Of a stretch of 64,000 nucleotides of DNA, positions 8,346-16,668 are shown piece after piece. The position numbers and the translations under genes are program-made. The notes beneath the pieces were generated by a model. That model had not been told where the DNA came from, ran no database searches, and was given only the letters and a program-made list of their open reading frames with translations. How positions within the stretch are numbered: position 1 is the first letter of the stretch; each line of letters begins with the position of its first letter. The DNA is from Pseudochrobactrum kiredjianiae (GTDB lineage: Bacteria > Pseudomonadota > Alphaproteobacteria > Rhizobiales > Rhizobiaceae), in assembly GCF_030362795.1 (NCBI RefSeq), contig NZ_JAUCBM010000012.1:24350-88349 (forward strand), in the 5' to 3' direction.

Positions 8346-10373
8346 TTAGAACTGGAACTGTGTTGCAACAACAAAGGTCCGTCCTTGACCAGAGCCATAA
8401 GTACTCAGGGCAGGAGTGTATTTCTCGTCGAACAGGTTGGTCACTTTGAAGGACAGATCAACATTTTCATTGAATTTATAGGTCGCGAAAATGTCGACGA
8501 GATCATAGGATGGGGATTTGTATGTTCCTGCATAATCTACACCCTGACCTGATGAGACGTGCTGGTACAGGATGCCGGTTTCAAGTTTGCGATCCAGAAA
8601 ACGTGCGCCTGCTGACAGTGAAACAATATCTTCCGGCAGATACTGACCGGAACCGAGACCTGCCTGCTGTGCCGGAAGATCTGATTTGCTGTGTGTGTAG
8701 CCAATGCCGCCATAGGCAAAACCTGCATCATAGCGAGCGTCAACTTCAAAGCCACGGACTTCAGATGTACCTTCAACATTCACGAACTGGTTCTGCGTAA
8801 ATGCTGCGGTGATATAATCCTCAACGCGCATAGTGAAGTAATTCGCCTTAATACGGAGTTTATCTTCCGCATTCAGAATGCCATCCTGTGCAATGTTCAG
8901 GCCGAATTCCCAGCCTCGCTGCTTTTCAGGCACGAGATTTGGATTGCCCTTCATACGTCCGCCACCGGCATGAGCAATACCGCCGAGCAGTGTTTCCTGC
9001 AGGGTAGGTGCGCGCATGGAGTGGGCGTAGGTAACATAAGGCTGGAGCCAGTCAGTTACATTATACGCAACAGTCACTTTCGGATTGAGGCGACCGTCAC
9101 TGTTTTTTACGTTGTCGGCATCATTTTCGAGGTTGTAATAATCATAACGCACGCCGGTCAGTACCTGCAGGTTGTTATAAGCCCACTCAACTTCGGTAAA
9201 GACAGCACTACGGTCAGATGTTGAGTCAATCGGATTCACACCGACATTCACGCCGCCTGTATTATCATGATTATATTCAGCGCCGTATTTCCAGTCGATA
9301 TATAGATCATTTACAGAGAAACGCGATGTATTGGATACACTGAGGCCAACAGATTCAGTTTTGATCTCGCGTCCAACAAACGAACCGTTACCATCTGTAT
9401 AGCTGAGTTTTGTGCTGTTAAAGTAAGTATTTACAGCGAGATCGACCAGATCGTTTTCGGTAGGATTATATTTATAATTAGCAGTAAAGGTGCGGTTCTG
9501 CATAAGCAGATCATAAACAGTGGCGCCGCCGGAATAACCTGGCTGCCATGTGCCGTATTTATTGTTATAAATCACGCCGCCAAGTGTCAGCTTATGATCT
9601 TCAGCAAAGCCGAATTCAGTCTTGAACAGGCCTGACGTCAGTTCCTGACCGGTCTTTTCAACGATATCGCCATAGCCATTTTTATAATCATTGGAGTCGC
9701 GGCGGCTGAGAGCTGCAACGATACCGATTTCATTGATACGTGCAGCACCGGCGAGCATTTCAGAGAAGCCGACGCCATTGCTGCCCCATGATACACGGCC
9801 GAGAACACCTTTGTCCTTACCGTCCATAATGACGTCATCGACGCCAAGTGTTTTGAAATTCACGCTACCGGCAAGACCGCTGCCGCCTTCGGTCGTAATC
9901 GCACCACGCGTAATATCAACCGAAGACAACAGGTTGGGGTCGATATAGCTGTAACCCTGTGCATCATGCGCAGTGGTACGGAAGTTTTGCGGCGCACCGT
10001 CAATCATCATATTGACGCGGCCGGAACCTTCAAAACCACGAATATTGACAGCTACGCCTGGATTGGAGCCGTTGATCGAGGTGAATACACCCGGTGTGGA
10101 ACGCAAAACGGTATCCAGCTTTTCGCGGCCGTTCAGTTTGATTTCCGTTTTGGAAATGGTGCTGACAGGAGCAGGGCGCGAGGTAATTTCCTGCGGGTTA
10201 ACCGACTTGATATTGATTGTATTGAGCTGCACTTCACCGGCTGCATTTTCAGTTGCCGGTTTGGTTGTCTGAGCTTGCTGAGCCTGTGCTGCGCCTGCCA
10301 TCACGATGAGGCTGATTGCTGTGCTGCCAAGGCCGATTTTGAGAAATCTGGAAAGATTAGAAGACTGCTGCAT
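8346..10373 (-). CDS. bhuA: TonB-dependent haem/haemoglobin receptor
   Basis: 675-residue outer-membrane receptor that imports haem using TonB energy. Residues 1-31 are a signal peptide ending GAAQAQ. A plug domain follows (STISKTEIKLNGREKLDTVLR, then NIRGFEGSGRVNMMIDGAPQ). A beta-barrel follows, with the conserved FRAP/NPNL-type region near residues 445-480 (MRAPTLQETLLGG, then GNPNLVPEKQ). It ends in an aromatic outer-membrane C-terminus (QFQF). GGAGA precedes the ATG at 10373. It is divergent from hmuS, and the shared spacer holds RirA-like boxes. Length and neighbours match Brucella BhuA and rhizobial HmuR/ShmR. Confidence 0.92.
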   Translation of the reverse strand: MQQSSNLSRFLKIGLGSTAISLIVMAGAAQAQQAQTTKPATENAAGEVQLNTINIKSVNPQEITSRPAPVSTISKTEIKLNGREKLDTVLRSTPGVFTSINGSNPGVAVNIRGFEGSGRVNMMIDGAPQNFRTTAHDAQGYSYIDPNLLSSVDITRGAITTEGGSGLAGSVNFKTLGVDDVIMDGKDKGVLGRVSWGSNGVGFSEMLAGAARINEIGIVAALSRRDSNDYKNGYGDIVEKTGQELTSGLFKTEFGFAEDHKLTLGGVIYNNKYGTWQPGYSGGATVYDLLMQNRTFTANYKYNPTENDLVDLAVNTYFNSTKLSYTDGNGSFVGREIKTESVGLSVSNTSRFSVNDLYIDWKYGAEYNHDNTGGVNVGVNPIDSTSDRSAVFTEVEWAYNNLQVLTGVRYDYYNLENDADNVKNSDGRLNPKVTVAYNVTDWLQPYVTYAHSMRAPTLQETLLGGIAHAGGGRMKGNPNLVPEKQRGWEFGLNIAQDGILNAEDKLRIKANYFTMRVEDYITAAFTQNQFVNVEGTSEVRGFEVDARYDAGFAYGGIGYTHSKSDLPAQQAGLGSGQYLPEDIVSLSAGARFLDRKLETGILYQHVSSGQGVDYAGTYKSPSYDLVDIFATYKFNENVDLSFKVTNLFDEKYTPALSTYGSGQGRTFVVATQFQF

Positions 10374-10598
10374 TTATCATCTCCGCATCGTTGCCGCAGG
10401 GCAAGCAAGCATTAAAATTTGCACTCTGAAACCACGCTCAAGTCTCCGGACGATAGAACGCAGCAATAATCAACATGATTTCTATGCCGATATGCGCGTT
10501 CCAGATCAGGTTTCTGCTGGCTCAACTCTGGTCGATGCGGTCATCAGAGCAATTCTGTTTTCCACACAACATTATGGACATTCACGATTTTTTTAATA

Positions 10599-10651
10599 TG
10601 ACATCGCGTGTCCACTATTGCTTCCAATAATTAATATGATATTTTGTGTCA
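10599..10651 (-). promoter_or_regulatory. two RirA-box-like repeats in the bhuA/hmuS spacer
   Basis: TGATATTTTGTGTCA (10637-10651) fits TGA-N9-TCA, the iron-responsive operator bound by RirA. An imperfect direct repeat, TGACATCGCGTGTCC (10599-10613), lies 38 bases away and shares the flanking TTAATA. On the minus strand the first copy overlaps a perfect TTGACA (10652-10647) that could be the bhuA -35. Binding by the RirA encoded at 15114-15578 would block the receptor promoter when iron is plentiful. Confidence 0.55.
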
Positions 10652-10805
10652 AGAAAGCTTCCTGAAAATAAACAGGAGGTTGCTTCGATGCAACACCCGC
10701 CGCAAGGCACCGATAAGCTGATTTGACGGCCATGGGGGCTGGTCAGATTTGACCATAGCACTAATAGATCGCACCCAAAGGCGCGGTCGGTATAGGCATA
10801 TAATA

Positions 10806-11876
10806 ATGACTGCAACGCACACTGTTTCCTCGTCTTTGACACCGCAAGACATTCTGCGCCTGCGCAGTGAAAACCCGAAATCGCGTGAGCGGGATTTTGC
10901 TCAGGCCAACGGCATTACTGAAGCAGATTATATTGCTGCGCATGTCGGCACGACAGCTATTCGCCTGAATGTGGATATTGCTGCTATTCTGAATGGCGCA
11001 GAAACACTCGGCGAAGTAATGGCGCTGACCCGCAATGAAAGCGTTGTGCATGAAAAAATCGGACCTTATGAAAAGGTTTCCGTTGGCCCGCATGCTTCTA
11101 TCGTGCTCGGTAAACAGATTGATCTGCGGATTTTCCCGAAAGCATGGGCTTACGGCTTTGCAGTAGAAAAGACCGACAGCGAAGGCAATATTCGCCGTTC
11201 TCTGCAGTTCTTTAACCGACAGGGCGATGCCGTTCATAAAATCCACCTGCGTGATAATTCTGATCTGGCTGCCTATGAAGCGCTTGTCGCTCAGCTGCGT
11301 TCGGAAGAGCAGACCCAAACTGTTGAAACCAAGCCTGCCAAGCAGAGCGAGCCAACAGATATCGCGACTGTTGATGTAGACGGTTTCCGTGACCGTTGGA
11401 CAAATCTGACTGATGTGCATCAGTTCGTTATGCTCTTGCGTGATTTCGCAGTCAGCCGCAAACAGGCTGTAGAACTCGCCGGTGAAGAATTTGCCTGGGA
11501 GCTGGAAGCCGGTACGGTTGAAAGCATGATGAATACAGCTTCTGAAACCGGTCAGCCGATCATGGTTTTTGTCGGTAATAATGGCTGCATTCAGATTCAC
11601 ACTGGTCCTGTTAAAGAGATCAAGATGATGGGACCTTGGCTCAATGTGATGGATCCGACATTCCATATGCATCTGCGCACCGATCACATTCACAGCGTTT
11701 GGGCTGTTCGTAAGCCTACCAAAGACGGCCATGTGACATCGCTTGAAGCTTACGACGCACAGGGCGAAATGATCGCTCAGTTCTTTGGTGAGCGTCATGA
11801 AGGTGAAGTTGAACGCACCGACTGGCGTGAGCTGGTTGAAGCATTACCACGTCTGGCACGTTCAGCAGCTGCCTGA
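10806..11876 (+). CDS. hmuS: haem-degrading factor / haem-trafficking protein
   Basis: 356-residue cytoplasmic protein of the HemS/ChuS family. It has the typical tandem organisation of two structurally similar halves (about residues 15-185 and 195-350). It accepts haem from the HmuTUV importer and degrades or buffers it. The start at 10806 gives the usual MTATHT N-terminus; the frame could extend to a TTG at 10749, without likeness to the family. The ribosome site is weak. The gene is divergent from bhuA and closed by the hairpin at 11891, so hmuTUV probably depend on read-through or on their own promoter. Confidence 0.92.
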   Translation: MTATHTVSSSLTPQDILRLRSENPKSRERDFAQANGITEADYIAAHVGTTAIRLNVDIAAILNGAETLGEVMALTRNESVVHEKIGPYEKVSVGPHASIVLGKQIDLRIFPKAWAYGFAVEKTDSEGNIRRSLQFFNRQGDAVHKIHLRDNSDLAAYEALVAQLRSEEQTQTVETKPAKQSEPTDIATVDVDGFRDRWTNLTDVHQFVMLLRDFAVSRKQAVELAGEEFAWELEAGTVESMMNTASETGQPIMVFVGNNGCIQIHTGPVKEIKMMGPWLNVMDPTFHMHLRTDHIHSVWAVRKPTKDGHVTSLEAYDAQGEMIAQFFGERHEGEVERTDWRELVEALPRLARSAAA

Positions 11877-11890
11877 TTTATATGATTATA

Positions 11891-11926
11891 ATGCAGAGCG
11901 GTTTTGCCGCTCTGCATTGCTATTTT
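11891..11926 (+). terminator. hairpin between hmuS and hmuT
   Basis: Perfect 11-bp stem ATGCAGAGCGG / CCGCTCTGCAT (11891-11917) with a 5-base loop, followed by a moderately T-rich tail. It is probably an attenuating or complete terminator that lowers hmuTUV expression relative to hmuS. Confidence 0.6.
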
Positions 11927-12040
11927 AAACGCCGGTTTTCTGGTCGTAAAATAAAATGCTTTGCGATTGAGACGGCATTGAACTCATGAATGACGGTCAT
12001 CAGTGATTTTCGATGGCTGAAACAGCCTCGGATTAATCGA

Positions 12041-12985
12041 ATGTCTTTTGCCCGTAGCAACCATCTTTCATCACGAATTAAATCTTATCGTCTGGCTGCT
12101 GCTTTTGCCGGTGGCCTGTTGGCGGCAACTGCAAGTCTTGCGCCGGTATCTGGTATTGTTGCTGTAGCGCAGGCCGAAGAGCTGAAAACATTCAAAGACA
12201 GCTCGCGTCTGGTTTCTGTTGGTGGTGCGCTAACCGAAATCGTTTACGCTTTGGGTGAAGACAGTAAGCTCATTGCCCGTGATCGCACCAGTGTTTATCC
12301 AAAATCTGTGACCAAACTTCCGGATATCGGCTATATGCGCCAGCTATCCGCTGAAGGCGTGTTGTCTGTTACGCCGACCGCGATGCTGGTTATTGAAGGC
12401 AGCGGGCCGGTTGAAACAATGGATGTGCTGAAACGCGCCTCTGTTCCGATGATCGTTGTGCCGGAAGTTTTTACAGCGAAAGGCATTGCCGATAAAATTA
12501 TAGCTGTTGGTGAAGCGCTTGGCGCACAGGAAAAAGCGACTGCGCTGGCCGCAAAGGTTGAAGCAGATTTGAAGGCTGTTGAAACCAAAACAAGCACAAT
12601 CAAAGAGAAAAAGCGGATTCTGTTTATTCTCTCGCTTCAGGGCGGGCGCATCATGGCTTCCGGGCAGGGCACTGCCGCAGATGGCATGATCAAGATGGCT
12701 GGCGGCGTGAATGCGATCGGCGAATTTCAGGGCTATAAACAACTCACCGATGAGGCATTGGATAAAGCTGCACCGGATTTGATCCTGCTGATGGATACCG
12801 GCGTTGATAAAGCGCTGGATGATCATTCGGAGCTTTTAAGCAATCCGGCTTTGGCAGCCACACCTGCAGGCCGCAACAAATCAATTGTAACGATGGATGG
12901 TCTTTACCTGCTGGGCTTTGGTCCGCGTTCAGCTGAGGCTGCACGTGAACTCTCCGAGAGCCTTTACGGTAAAGCACCTCAGTAA
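12041..12985 (+). CDS. hmuT: haem ABC importer, periplasmic binding protein
   Basis: Cluster A-III (FhuD/ShuT-like) haem-binding protein. A long N-terminal region with a hydrophobic core and AQA cleavage site gives export. The mature part begins with the family motif RLVSVGGALTEIVYALG and has the long backbone helix typical of the class. Starts at 11990 or 12041 are both possible; neither has a strong ribosome site, and 12041 gives a shorter leader. It delivers haem to HmuU/HmuV. A gap of 120 bases precedes hmuU. Confidence 0.92.
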   Translation: MSFARSNHLSSRIKSYRLAAAFAGGLLAATASLAPVSGIVAVAQAEELKTFKDSSRLVSVGGALTEIVYALGEDSKLIARDRTSVYPKSVTKLPDIGYMRQLSAEGVLSVTPTAMLVIEGSGPVETMDVLKRASVPMIVVPEVFTAKGIADKIIAVGEALGAQEKATALAAKVEADLKAVETKTSTIKEKKRILFILSLQGGRIMASGQGTAADGMIKMAGGVNAIGEFQGYKQLTDEALDKAAPDLILLMDTGVDKALDDHSELLSNPALAATPAGRNKSIVTMDGLYLLGFGPRSAEAARELSESLYGKAPQ

Positions 12986-13105
12986 ATCTGTATATCGCTG
13001 ATATGTCATCGGAGCGGCATGTTCCGGTGACTTCTTTTTGAATATTGAAGTTACGCTTGTAGAAAAAATGTAAGGCGTGACGGCGCGCTACGGAAAGCAA
13101 ATACA

Positions 13106-14263
13106 TTGACTGATACTGTTGGCGATATGCCTGTGTCTCACTTTGCTAAACGCAACGGATCAACAGAGACGCTTGTTGTGACTGATGGCAAAAACGGCTC
13201 AACCGTTCTGCAAGGTGACCGTTCCCGACAGGCTCGATTTCTGATTGCCATGCTGGCTGTTCTGCTTGTGGTTGTTGCACTGTTCAGTCTGACAGCAGGT
13301 GCTTCACAGGCATCGAGTTGGTCGGTTCTGAAATCGCTATTTTCTTCTCAAGTCGATCCGAACGATCTTGCCGCACAACGCGATCACATCATTATCTTCG
13401 ATATTCGTCTGCCACGTATTGTACTCGGCATCCTGATCGGGGCATCACTGGCCGTTTCCGGTGCAGTGATGCAGGGTTTGTTTCGCAATCCGCTGGCTGA
13501 TCCGGGACTGGTTGGTGTTTCATCCGGCGCGAGCCTCGGTGCGATTATGATTATTGTTCTGGGCGGTACCTTTCTCGCGCCGGTACTCAGTGTGCTTGGT
13601 ATGTATACGCTACCATTAGCAGCATTCATCGGCGGTCTTGCTACCACGCTGATCCTCTACCGTGTTGCAACCCGCAGAGGTCGTACATCGATTGCGACCA
13701 TGTTGTTGGCGGGTATTGCACTTGGTGCCATGTCCGGCGCTTTCAGTGGTGTGCTGGTTTATATTGCAGATGACCGACAGTTGCGCGATCTGACTTTCTG
13801 GGGCATGGGCTCGCTGGCTGGCGCCACATGGATCAAGATTCTCACAGCAGGTCCTATCATTGCGCTAACATTGGTTGCAGCCCCATTTTTGGCACGCGGG
13901 CTCAATGCGCTGGCACTGGGCGAATCTACAGCCAATCATTTGGGGTTGCCTATTCAGCGGATTAAAAATACGGCGATTGTGCTTGTTGCTGCGGCAACCG
14001 GTGCATCTGTCGCCGTGAGTGGCGGCATCGGCTTTGTCGGCATTGTCGTGCCGCATTTGTTACGCCTGTCTATCGGGCCCGATCATCGTTATCTGTTGCC
14101 GGCTTCGGCACTTTTAGGTGCCAGTATGTTGCTGCTTGCCGATGCTGTGAGCCGCACAGTGGTTGCACCGGCAGAAATTCCGATCGGTATTGTCACCGCA
14201 TTTGTCGGCGCACCGTTCTTCCTCTGGATATTGCTGCGCCGCCGTGGCTTGCTGGATTTGTAA
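13106..14263 (+). CDS. hmuU: haem ABC importer, permease
   Basis: 385-residue FecCD-family permease with about ten membrane segments. The conserved region SGAVMQGLFRNPLADPGLVGVSSGA lies near residues 114-138, and the ATPase-contact region GIGFVGIVVPHLLRL near residue 307. The start shown is a TTG with GGAAAG about 9 bases upstream; an ATG at 13127 is the alternative. The roughly 40-residue hydrophilic N-terminal extension before the first membrane helix is longer than usual. It lies 2 bases before hmuV. Confidence 0.93.
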   Translation: MTDTVGDMPVSHFAKRNGSTETLVVTDGKNGSTVLQGDRSRQARFLIAMLAVLLVVVALFSLTAGASQASSWSVLKSLFSSQVDPNDLAAQRDHIIIFDIRLPRIVLGILIGASLAVSGAVMQGLFRNPLADPGLVGVSSGASLGAIMIIVLGGTFLAPVLSVLGMYTLPLAAFIGGLATTLILYRVATRRGRTSIATMLLAGIALGAMSGAFSGVLVYIADDRQLRDLTFWGMGSLAGATWIKILTAGPIIALTLVAAPFLARGLNALALGESTANHLGLPIQRIKNTAIVLVAAATGASVAVSGGIGFVGIVVPHLLRLSIGPDHRYLLPASALLGASMLLLADAVSRTVVAPAEIPIGIVTAFVGAPFFLWILLRRRGLLDL

Positions 14264-14265
14264 TT

Positions 14266-15054
14266 ATGATTGAAACTAAAAATCTGGCCGTTCAGCTTAG
14301 CGGTAAAACCATTCTTGAAAACGTCAATATCACCGCCAAACCAGGTGAGGTGACAGCGATTGTCGGGCCGAACGGCTCCGGTAAAACGACACTGATCCGC
14401 GCACTTTCTGGCGATCTGCCTTATACAGGGCAGGCACTGCTCGATGGTGCGCGTTTTGAAAGCTACAAGCCTTGGCAGATGGCCGAGCGCAGAGCTGTCT
14501 TGCCGCAAGCCAGCGCTCTGTCTTTTCCGTTTACTGTCCGTGAGATCGTTAATCTCGGACTGACGGGCGGTCGGTCAGGACTAACCGCAGAGCAAGAAAA
14601 GCATTTGCCGGATCAGGCGCTTGAGCTTGTTGATCTCACAGGTTTCGGTGGCCGTTATTATCAGGAGCTGTCAGGCGGCGAACAACAGCGTGCGCAATTA
14701 GCCCGTGTGTTGTGTCAGGTCTGGAAGCCGGTGCTGGATGGTAAGCCGCGCTATCTGTTGCTGGATGAACCTGTTTCCAGTCTGGATATCCGCCATCAGA
14801 TTATCGTTATGGACATTGCGCGTAATTTTGCTGCAAAAGGTGGCGGCGTGATCACCATTCTGCACGATCTCAATCTGACAGCCCTTTACGCTGATCATAT
14901 TATTATGGTGCATAATGGCGGCATTGATGCCAGCGGCACGATAGCAGAAACTTTGACGAATGAACGCCTGCTGCGGGTTTATGAATGTCCGCTTCAGGTG
15001 GGCGTTACACCTCCTGCAGGACAGCCATTTATATTGCCGCATTCGGTATTTTGA
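14266..15054 (+). CDS. hmuV: haem ABC importer, ATPase
   Basis: 262-residue ATPase of the iron-chelate/haem class. Walker A GPNGSGKTTLI starts near residue 36, the signature is LSGGEQQRAQLARVL, Walker B is YLLLDEPVSSLD, and the switch histidine occurs in ITILHDLNL. It starts 2 bases after the hmuU stop, so the permease and ATPase are coupled. The operon ends at the bidirectional terminator shared with rirA. Confidence 0.95.
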   Translation: MIETKNLAVQLSGKTILENVNITAKPGEVTAIVGPNGSGKTTLIRALSGDLPYTGQALLDGARFESYKPWQMAERRAVLPQASALSFPFTVREIVNLGLTGGRSGLTAEQEKHLPDQALELVDLTGFGGRYYQELSGGEQQRAQLARVLCQVWKPVLDGKPRYLLLDEPVSSLDIRHQIIVMDIARNFAAKGGGVITILHDLNLTALYADHIIMVHNGGIDASGTIAETLTNERLLRVYECPLQVGVTPPAGQPFILPHSVF

Positions 15055-15061
15055 TTGAAAA

Positions 15062-15103
15062 TGAAAAAAGCCCTGAAACAGTTGTTTTAGGGCTTTTTCA
15101 ATA
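15062..15103. terminator. bidirectional terminator between hmuV and rirA
   Basis: Stem GAAAAAAGCCCTGAAAC / GTTTTAGGGCTTTTTC (roughly 15063-15100), A-rich on one side and T-rich on the other. It is placed between two convergent genes. Confidence 0.8.
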
Positions 15104-15113
15104 GAAGCTTTAA

Positions 15114-15578
15114 TTAATGAGCTGCTGCAACAGCGCGCGGCGCTAATTCATCAATACCCAGCAGCATACGTACATTCGGACGCGCATCAATCAGATCCTG
15201 AATGCTGTATTTTCCAAGCACAGCGAAGAACGCATTGAGCGCTTCACGCAGTGCAGAATTCAATGCACAGCTGTCGATCAACGGGCATTCGCTATCGCTA
15301 TCGAAACATTCTGCCATCGCAAAATTATCTTCTGTGACGCGAACCACGTCAAAGAGAGAAATTTCTGCTGCGGGACGAGCGAGCTTTACGCCGCCATTGC
15401 GTCCGCGTACTGTCGTCACAATATTATTTTCGACAAGCGGCTGCAGAATTTTAAACAAAAACAATTCTGAGACCGTATAGGCCTTGGCGATTTCAGCAAT
15501 ACGGCTGAGATTGCCTTCATTTGCTGCACAATACATCAGCATACGAATAGCATAATTGGTCTGTCTGGTAAGACGCAT
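15114..15578 (-). CDS. rirA: Rrf2-family iron regulator RirA
   Basis: 154-residue Rrf2-type DNA-binding protein. In rhizobia RirA carries an Fe-S cluster and represses iron-uptake genes in iron-replete cells. The N-terminal winged helix begins MRLTRQTNYAIRML, followed by the recognition region and wing (VRGRNGGVKLARP). Three cysteines, C91, C98 and C104, sit at the places used for cluster binding in characterised homologues. AAGGACC precedes the ATG. It lies beside the haem locus that it probably controls, and its own promoter region holds an ICE box, which suggests Irr-RirA cross-regulation. Confidence 0.92.
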   Translation of the reverse strand: MRLTRQTNYAIRMLMYCAANEGNLSRIAEIAKAYTVSELFLFKILQPLVENNIVTTVRGRNGGVKLARPAAEISLFDVVRVTEDNFAMAECFDSDSECPLIDSCALNSALREALNAFFAVLGKYSIQDLIDARPNVRMLLGIDELAPRAVAAAH

Positions 15579-15629
15579 TTCAGGTCCTTTCCCGCAGGCG
15601 ACGAAGCACTGCTAAAAACATGAGTGCAG

Positions 15630-15646
15630 TTTAGAACTATTCTGAA
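15630..15646 (-). promoter_or_regulatory. Irr-type ICE box upstream of rirA
   Basis: TTTAGAACTATTCTGAA matches TTTAGAA-N3-TTCTAAA at 13 of 14 informative positions. It lies 52 bases upstream of the rirA start codon, so Irr probably controls rirA. Confidence 0.6.
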
Positions 15647-15800
15647 TAAATATGAAGTCCTGATTTGCATAAAAGTAACTAAAATTAATCATGTTTTAGT
15701 GATTTTGCCCAGCCCCTTTATTGAGAGAGGGCTAAAAAACAGAATAAGGTGTTCATCCCGACTATTCTTTGTCGCCTGTAAATCAAGATTAATCAGTGCC

Positions 15801-16259
15801 TTATTGGCAGACATCGACCCAAATTGCATTGGTTAGTTCAGCCAAACGATGTGGGTTAATGCGTACGGCACTATTCGTAGCGCCGGCCGCTGGCAGCACT
15901 TCATCAAAGGCTTGTAATGATATATCGCAATAAATTTTGAGGTCATCAGCAACACCAAACGGACAGACACCACCAACAGGGTGGCCTGTTGCCTCTAATA
16001 CAGAATCAAAATCCAGCATCCTTGGTTTGTTCTGAAATTGGTCTTTGAATTTGCGATTATCGAGACGCGCGTCACCACGGGCAACAAGCAGGATCACATC
16101 ATCGCCAAGCTTGAGAGAAAGTGTCTTCGCAATCTGTGCAGGCTCTACATTATGTGCTGTAGCTGCCTCTATAACAGTCGCAGTGCTGGTTTCCAGCTCA
16201 ATAACCTGCACGTCAGGGGCTTTCTCAGCAAAGAATGCTTTTACGGTTTCTAGACTCAT
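15801..16259 (-). CDS. YbaK/EbsC-type aminoacyl-tRNA deacylase
   Basis: 152-residue single-domain protein of the YbaK/ProX superfamily. Members hydrolyse mischarged tRNA in trans (Cys-, Ala- or Ser-tRNA). Visible landmarks are the AKTLSLKLGDDVILLVARGDARLD region near residue 45, which contains the conserved lysine, and the GHPVGGVCPFG loop near residue 93 typical of the active site. The start at 16259 follows CAGGAA 6 bases upstream; a longer frame to 16337 lacks support. The exact substrate cannot be assigned. It is monocistronic. Confidence 0.85.
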   Translation of the reverse strand: MSLETVKAFFAEKAPDVQVIELETSTATVIEAATAHNVEPAQIAKTLSLKLGDDVILLVARGDARLDNRKFKDQFQNKPRMLDFDSVLEATGHPVGGVCPFGVADDLKIYCDISLQAFDEVLPAAGATNSAVRINPHRLAELTNAIWVDVCQ

Positions 16260-16406
16260 GGGATTTCCTGTATTTCTGCACCATTTAAGACACGCCATTA
16301 CAAAGGCCGAGCCTTCAAAACATGGATGAAATGGCATGATGGTACAGAAAGGTGAGGGCTCTCAACAATTATTTGTAAACAAGCACAATAATTTACGTCA
16401 AAGTGA

Positions 16407-16436
16407 TTGACGAAGCGCGGGGAGTGAATGTATGTA
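16407..16436 (+). promoter_or_regulatory. probable promoter of tRNA-Ser
   Basis: TTGACG (16407-16412), an 18-base spacer and TATGTA (16431-16436), about 46 bases before the mature tRNA 5' end. Confidence 0.45.
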
Positions 16437-16482
16437 GCCTTCATTCGCCATCATAGCGCGCTTCGGGCTGATTTGCCTGCAA

Positions 16483-16572
16483 GGAGGGGTGGCCGAGTGG
16501 TTTAAGGCACCGGTCTTGAAAACCGGCGTGCGGGAGACCGTACCGTGGGTTCGAATCCCACCCCCTCCGCCA
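16483..16572 (+). tRNA. tRNA-Ser (anticodon UGA)
   Basis: 90-nucleotide class II tRNA. The acceptor stem GGAGGGG pairs with CCCCTCC, followed by a discriminator G and an encoded CCA. The anticodon loop CTTGAAA within GTCTTGAAAAC gives UGA. A long variable arm (CGTGCGGGAGACCGTACCG) and the T-loop GGTTCGAATCC are present. Its 3' end is the attL core of the prophage, and the reconstructed end stays intact, so the tRNA should remain functional. Confidence 0.97.
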
Positions 16573-16574
16573 TA
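16558..16574 (+). repeat. attL core
   Basis: CCACCCCCTCCGCCATA at the 3' end of tRNA-Ser. It is identical to 57631-57647. Confidence 0.92.
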
Positions 16575-16668
16575 AAATCTAAGCTATTGAAATTGTTTAT
16601 GCATCCAGCTTGATTTTTGCCTGTTTTCCCATACTTTCAACACTGAGGTTATGGCAAAAGGGCACGGA

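Noticed and set aside
10761..11798. 345-codon open frame antisense to hmuS
   Set aside because: A shadow frame of a well-recognised gene; composition rich in Cys, Ile and Asn runs without domain likeness.
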